Below are positions 5,381 to 5,896 of a stretch of 5,896 nt of DNA, one piece after another. The notes below the pieces were generated by a model, which was not told the DNA's origin, searched no databases, and saw only the letters and a list, made by a program, of their open reading frames with translations. This DNA comes from Candidatus Peregrinibacteria bacterium CG_4_10_14_0_2_um_filter_43_11 (GTDB taxonomy: Bacteria > Patescibacteriota > Gracilibacteria > UM-FILTER-43-11). The DNA lies in assembly GCA_002792495.1 (NCBI GenBank), contig PFOK01000070.1, positions 1 to 5,896 of the forward strand. Direction: 5' to 3'. The position numbers were made by a program, and so were the translations under genes. Positions within the stretch are counted from its first letter, which is position 1. Every line of letters begins with the position of its first letter.

Positions 5381-5860
5381 ATGAAAAAACTAATCGTCAT
5401 CCGAGGGTCACTAGGCGTTGGCAAAACCACTGTTTCCAAGATTTTGGCGCGGAACCTTGATGTGGAATATTTATCGTTGGATAAAATAATAGACGATAAC
5501 CATCTGGTCGATCCCAATGCGGATGGAATCCCTCTTGAAAGTTTTATAAAAGCGAATGAAATAATTCTAGACACTGCGAATGAGAGTGAAAAATCTTTTA
5601 TTGTCGATGGCTGTTTTTATTATCAGGAACAAATCGATGATTTGAAGAAAAAATTTAATGACGATGTGATTATTTTTACCCTCATCACCACTGTTGAAAA
5701 GTGTATTGAACGGGATGGTGAGAGAGAAAATGTTTACGGGGAAGATTCCGCCCGGTTTGTGCACATGATCACAAGTAAAATTCAGGCAGGGTATGACATT
5801 GATAACAGTGATTTAAGTGTTGAGGGAGCCGTTGAGAAAGTGATGGAGAAAATGGCTTAA
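5381..5860 (+). CDS. Small P-loop nucleotide/metabolite kinase-like protein
   Basis: From the ATG at 5381 this is a 159-residue P-loop protein. MKKLIVIRGSLGVGKTTVSKIL gives beta-1 plus a textbook Walker A (GSLGVGKTT, residues 9-17). YLSLDKII (30-37) has the Asp usual after beta-2 in kinases that bind an acceptor. SFIVDGCFY (72-80) and DVIIFTLIT (95-103) are the next strands, the latter without a classic Walker B acid. RDGERENVYGED (111-122) resembles an arginine-bearing lid. The overall pattern is that of the AAA_33/AAA_18 or shikimate/cytidylate-kinase-like proteins; the phosphate acceptor is unknown. The same frame stays open upstream through ATG 5225, overlapping the end of dut and giving 211 residues. 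I prefer 5381 because such kinases normally begin within a few residues of the P-loop strand. The 145 bases between dut and 5381 hold no other clear gene. Confidence 0.8.
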   Translation: MKKLIVIRGSLGVGKTTVSKILARNLDVEYLSLDKIIDDNHLVDPNADGIPLESFIKANEIILDTANESEKSFIVDGCFYYQEQIDDLKKKFNDDVIIFTLITTVEKCIERDGERENVYGEDSARFVHMITSKIQAGYDIDNSDLSVEGAVEKVMEKMA

Positions 5861-5893
5861 AGGAAAAATTTGCGGGCTGAAAGATTAAGTTTT

Positions 5894-5896
5894 ATG
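5894..5896 (+). other. Possible start codon of a further gene at the window edge
   Basis: The window ends in ATG, 33 bases after the kinase stop, preceded by AAGTTTT. This resembles the T-rich runs before the starts at 2852, 4028 and 5381. Nothing downstream is visible, so this is only a hint. Confidence 0.25.

Overview
The window looks like an ordinary bacterial chromosome segment with a compact, mostly one-directional layout and GC content judged by eye at roughly 45%. The translation and ribosomal genes (secE, nusG, rplK, rplA) are clearly bacterial. None of the starts I favour has a convincing Shine-Dalgarno sequence, and several are preceded directly by a run of T. The proteins are compact, and a TIGR00725-like SLOG protein and a small stand-alone kinase are mixed in with the ribosomal genes. 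Together this suggests an uncultured Patescibacteria/CPR-type lineage (Peregrinibacteria-like is my best guess). That placement is inference, not shown by the sequence. TAA, TAG and TGA all appear as stops, so the standard code fits.

Layout. Positions 1-1246 on the minus strand hold the N-terminal 415 codons of a class B penicillin-binding protein, cut by the window edge before its transpeptidase domain. It runs divergently, across a short AT-rich promoter region, from a plus-strand SLOG/LOG-like Rossmann protein (1349-1933). After a 159-base gap with a 12-base tandem repeat and a good extended -10 promoter comes secE (2093), then nusG (2287), an unrecognised membrane-anchored protein (2852), rplK (3460, GTG start), a 142-base AT-rich gap ending in an RNA element resembling the 23S rRNA binding site of protein L1, rplA (4028), a 71-base gap made largely of CACTGTAG-like repeats, dut (4801), and a small P-loop kinase (best start 5381). 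An ATG at the last three bases may start another gene.

How the genes work together. SecE (translocase), NusG (transcription elongation and transcription-translation coupling), L11 and L1 (the ribosomal stalk base and L1 stalk) form the familiar secE-nusG-rplK-rplA core, probably read from the promoter at 2034-2062. The core departs from the usual order in two ways: a membrane-anchored protein of unknown function sits between nusG and rplK, and rplA is followed by nucleotide-metabolism genes (dUTPase and a putative kinase) rather than rplJ-rplL. The L1-site mimic directly before rplA suggests that L1 represses its own translation separately from L11. No intrinsic terminator (GC hairpin plus U-run) was found anywhere in the window.

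I see no mobile element, CRISPR array, tRNA or rRNA. The points most worth following up are the L1 autoregulatory leader, the inserted membrane protein, the repeat tract before dut, the Shine-Dalgarno-free starts and the ambiguous start of the kinase gene.
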